From Flavobacteriales bacterium (lineage in GTDB: Bacteria; Bacteroidota; Bacteroidia; UBA10329): a stretch of 15,186 bases of DNA. The position numbers were made by a program, and so were the translations under genes. The notes below the pieces were generated by a model. It did no database searches. It was not told where the DNA came from and was given only the letters and a program-made list of their open reading frames with translations. The stretch spans positions 1 through 15,186 of the forward strand of contig DMRV01000357.1 of the NCBI GenBank assembly GCA_003456455.1, read 5' to 3'. Below are positions 14,146-15,186 of the stretch, piece after piece (position 1 is the first letter of the stretch; each line of letters opens with the position of its first letter).

Positions 14146-15186
14146 CTACTTTTTCTTGCGGTTATTAACACTCTTACTTCCACGGGTACGAGGTTTCTTG
14201 TATTTCTGTTTAACCGCTTCGCGATAAGAACCGCCCTTATTCACCTTCTTATTCTTGTCCTTTTTCTCATGAAAAGCACCACCGCCTTCTAGCTTATTCT
14301 TTGAATTCCGATTTTGGTTCTTAGCGTATTTCGGCTTCGTGCGCTCATCAGGTGTCAGTTGTTCAGAAACAGCCACTTCATCAGGAAAATCAAACAGGTC
14401 AATCTCCATATCCATCAGACGTTCAATGGCTTCTTTTGCCTCGAGCTCCGCTTCGGTAAAGAAGAGAATAGACCTTCCCTCCTGCTCTGCACGCCCCGTT
14501 CTACCAATACGGTGCATGTAGTTCTCGGGAAAAGTGGGTACATCAAAATTGATAACGTGAGACACTAACGGAAGATCCAGACCCCGAGCCATTACATCAG
14601 TAGCAATTAGAACTCGGTGTCTACCACCATTAAACTGCTCTAGCGAACGAATACGGTAATTCTGCGACTTGTTAGAATGCACCACTCCCATTTCTCTACC
14701 GTGCGTTTCTTCCAGCGCATCAAACAAGCGGTCGGCTGCTTTTTTACTCGGAACAAAGACTAATACTTTTTCAAACTCTTTCTTATCTCTAAGCAAATGA
14801 GCAAGTAAATTAACCTTGGTGTAGAAATTTGGAACAGCATAAGCGCTCTGGGCAATATTCTCCAGTGGCGTTCCGCTTACAGCAACAGAAATACGTTCGG
14901 GCGTGATAAAATTTTCATCAATAAGTTCAGAAACCTCTTCGGTCATAGTTGCAGAAAACATAATGTTCTGCCGTTTTTCTGGCAACAGTTCAAAAATGTT
15001 TGAGAGTTGAAAGCGAAAACCCAAATCGAGCATCACATCCACTTCATCTATCACCAATTTCTTAACCGCTTTTAGGTTGGCGGCACGCGCCACGGCTAAA
15101 TCGTACAACCTTCCGGGAGTAGCAACCAAAATATCAACGCCATCAGCCAATGTGGCTGCTTGCGTGTTAATGTTTGTTCCACCATA
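14146..15186 (-). CDS. DEAD-box ATP-dependent RNA helicase (RhlE-like), N-terminus cut off by the window edge
   Basis: The C-terminal 346 residues of a cytoplasmic RNA helicase. The frame is open to the right edge, so the Q motif and Walker A lie outside. Visible motifs, numbered from the fragment's first residue, are the GG motif (YGGTN, 1-5), Ib TPGR (23-26), motif II DEVD (47-50), III SAT (78-80), V ATDVMARGLD, and VI HRIGRTGR (225-232). Motif II reads DEVD instead of DEAD, a change seen now and then in this superfamily and probably tolerated. The last 75 or so residues are Lys/Asn/Arg-rich (KNQNRNSKNK, ending NNRKKK), a basic tail that commonly binds RNA in RhlE-type helicases. Roles in ribosome assembly or RNA decay at low temperature are usual for the family. 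The exact paralogue cannot be determined. Confidence 0.93.
   Translation of the reverse strand, partial: YGGTNINTQAATLADGVDILVATPGRLYDLAVARAANLKAVKKLVIDEVDVMLDLGFRFQLSNIFELLPEKRQNIMFSATMTEEVSELIDENFITPERISVAVSGTPLENIAQSAYAVPNFYTKVNLLAHLLRDKKEFEKVLVFVPSKKAADRLFDALEETHGREMGVVHSNKSQNYRIRSLEQFNGGRHRVLIATDVMARGLDLPLVSHVINFDVPTFPENYMHRIGRTGRAEQEGRSILFFTEAELEAKEAIERLMDMEIDLFDFPDEVAVSEQLTPDERTKPKYAKNQNRNSKNKLEGGGAFHEKKDKNKKVNKGGSYREAVKQKYKKPRTRGSKSVNNRKKK

Noticed and set aside
14136..14160. Hairpin across the convergent stops of the OsmC-family and helicase genes (CGC, AAGAA with TTCTT, GCG)
   Set aside because: It has a bulge, a short A/T-rich stem and no T run on the plus strand. It overlaps the helicase stop, so the terminator claim is too weak to list.
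1..15186. Mobile elements, CRISPR arrays, tRNA or rRNA genes, phage or anti-phage defence genes
   Set aside because: No transposase, integrase, regularly spaced repeat, cloverleaf sequence or known defence domain was seen on either strand.

Overview
The window looks like a chromosomal stretch from a member of the Bacteroidota, probably a Flavobacteriales-type bacterium. The evidence is a secreted enzyme with a type IX secretion (T9SS) C-terminal sorting domain ending in an FIKK-like tail, a SPII lipoprotein with a Cys-Lys-Lys-Asp start, A/T-rich leaders without Shine-Dalgarno sequences, and promoter-like TAnnTTTG boxes of the Bacteroidota type. The genus cannot be named from this sequence. 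No tRNA, rRNA, CRISPR array, insertion sequence or phage gene is visible.

Layout from left to right. A truncated DUF2177 membrane protein gene runs off the left edge on the minus strand. A structured, G/C-richer non-coding block and a good promoter then precede mdh (malate dehydrogenase, plus strand). mdh converges on a galK-esterase pair (minus strand), and both directions share a strong bidirectional terminator at 1428-1468. Divergent from galK is a compact plus-strand run: a DUF962/Mpo1-like membrane dioxygenase, a class 3 aldehyde dehydrogenase 1 nt later, and an exported nucleotide-pyrophosphatase/phosphodiesterase-type hydrolase 4 nt after that. From about 13.6 kb back to 6.9 kb, a long minus-strand series reads: beta-helix lipoprotein, cytoplasmic polysaccharide deacetylase, GNAT acyltransferase, GT4-like glycosyltransferase, SDR reductase of the PECR/DECR type, and an alkylglycerol-monooxygenase-like membrane hydroxylase. 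Most of these are tightly spaced or overlapping. An OsmC-family gene (plus) and a truncated DEAD-box RNA helicase (minus) end the window.

Working together. mdh serves the TCA cycle and galK the Leloir pathway, although no galT or galE is present. The Mpo1-like protein, ALDH3 and phosphodiesterase could form a lipid-handling unit. Mpo1 relatives shorten 2-hydroxy fatty acids, ALDH3 enzymes oxidise long-chain aldehydes, and some NPP-family enzymes cleave phospholipid head groups. The convergent AGMO-like hydroxylase belongs to a family whose eukaryotic member produces exactly the fatty aldehydes that ALDH3A2 removes. The deacetylase-GNAT-GT chain suggests synthesis or modification of a surface glycan or glycolipid. 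This functional linkage is inference from family knowledge and gene order. The start codons in the minus-strand series are notable because three of its genes appear to start with TTG.
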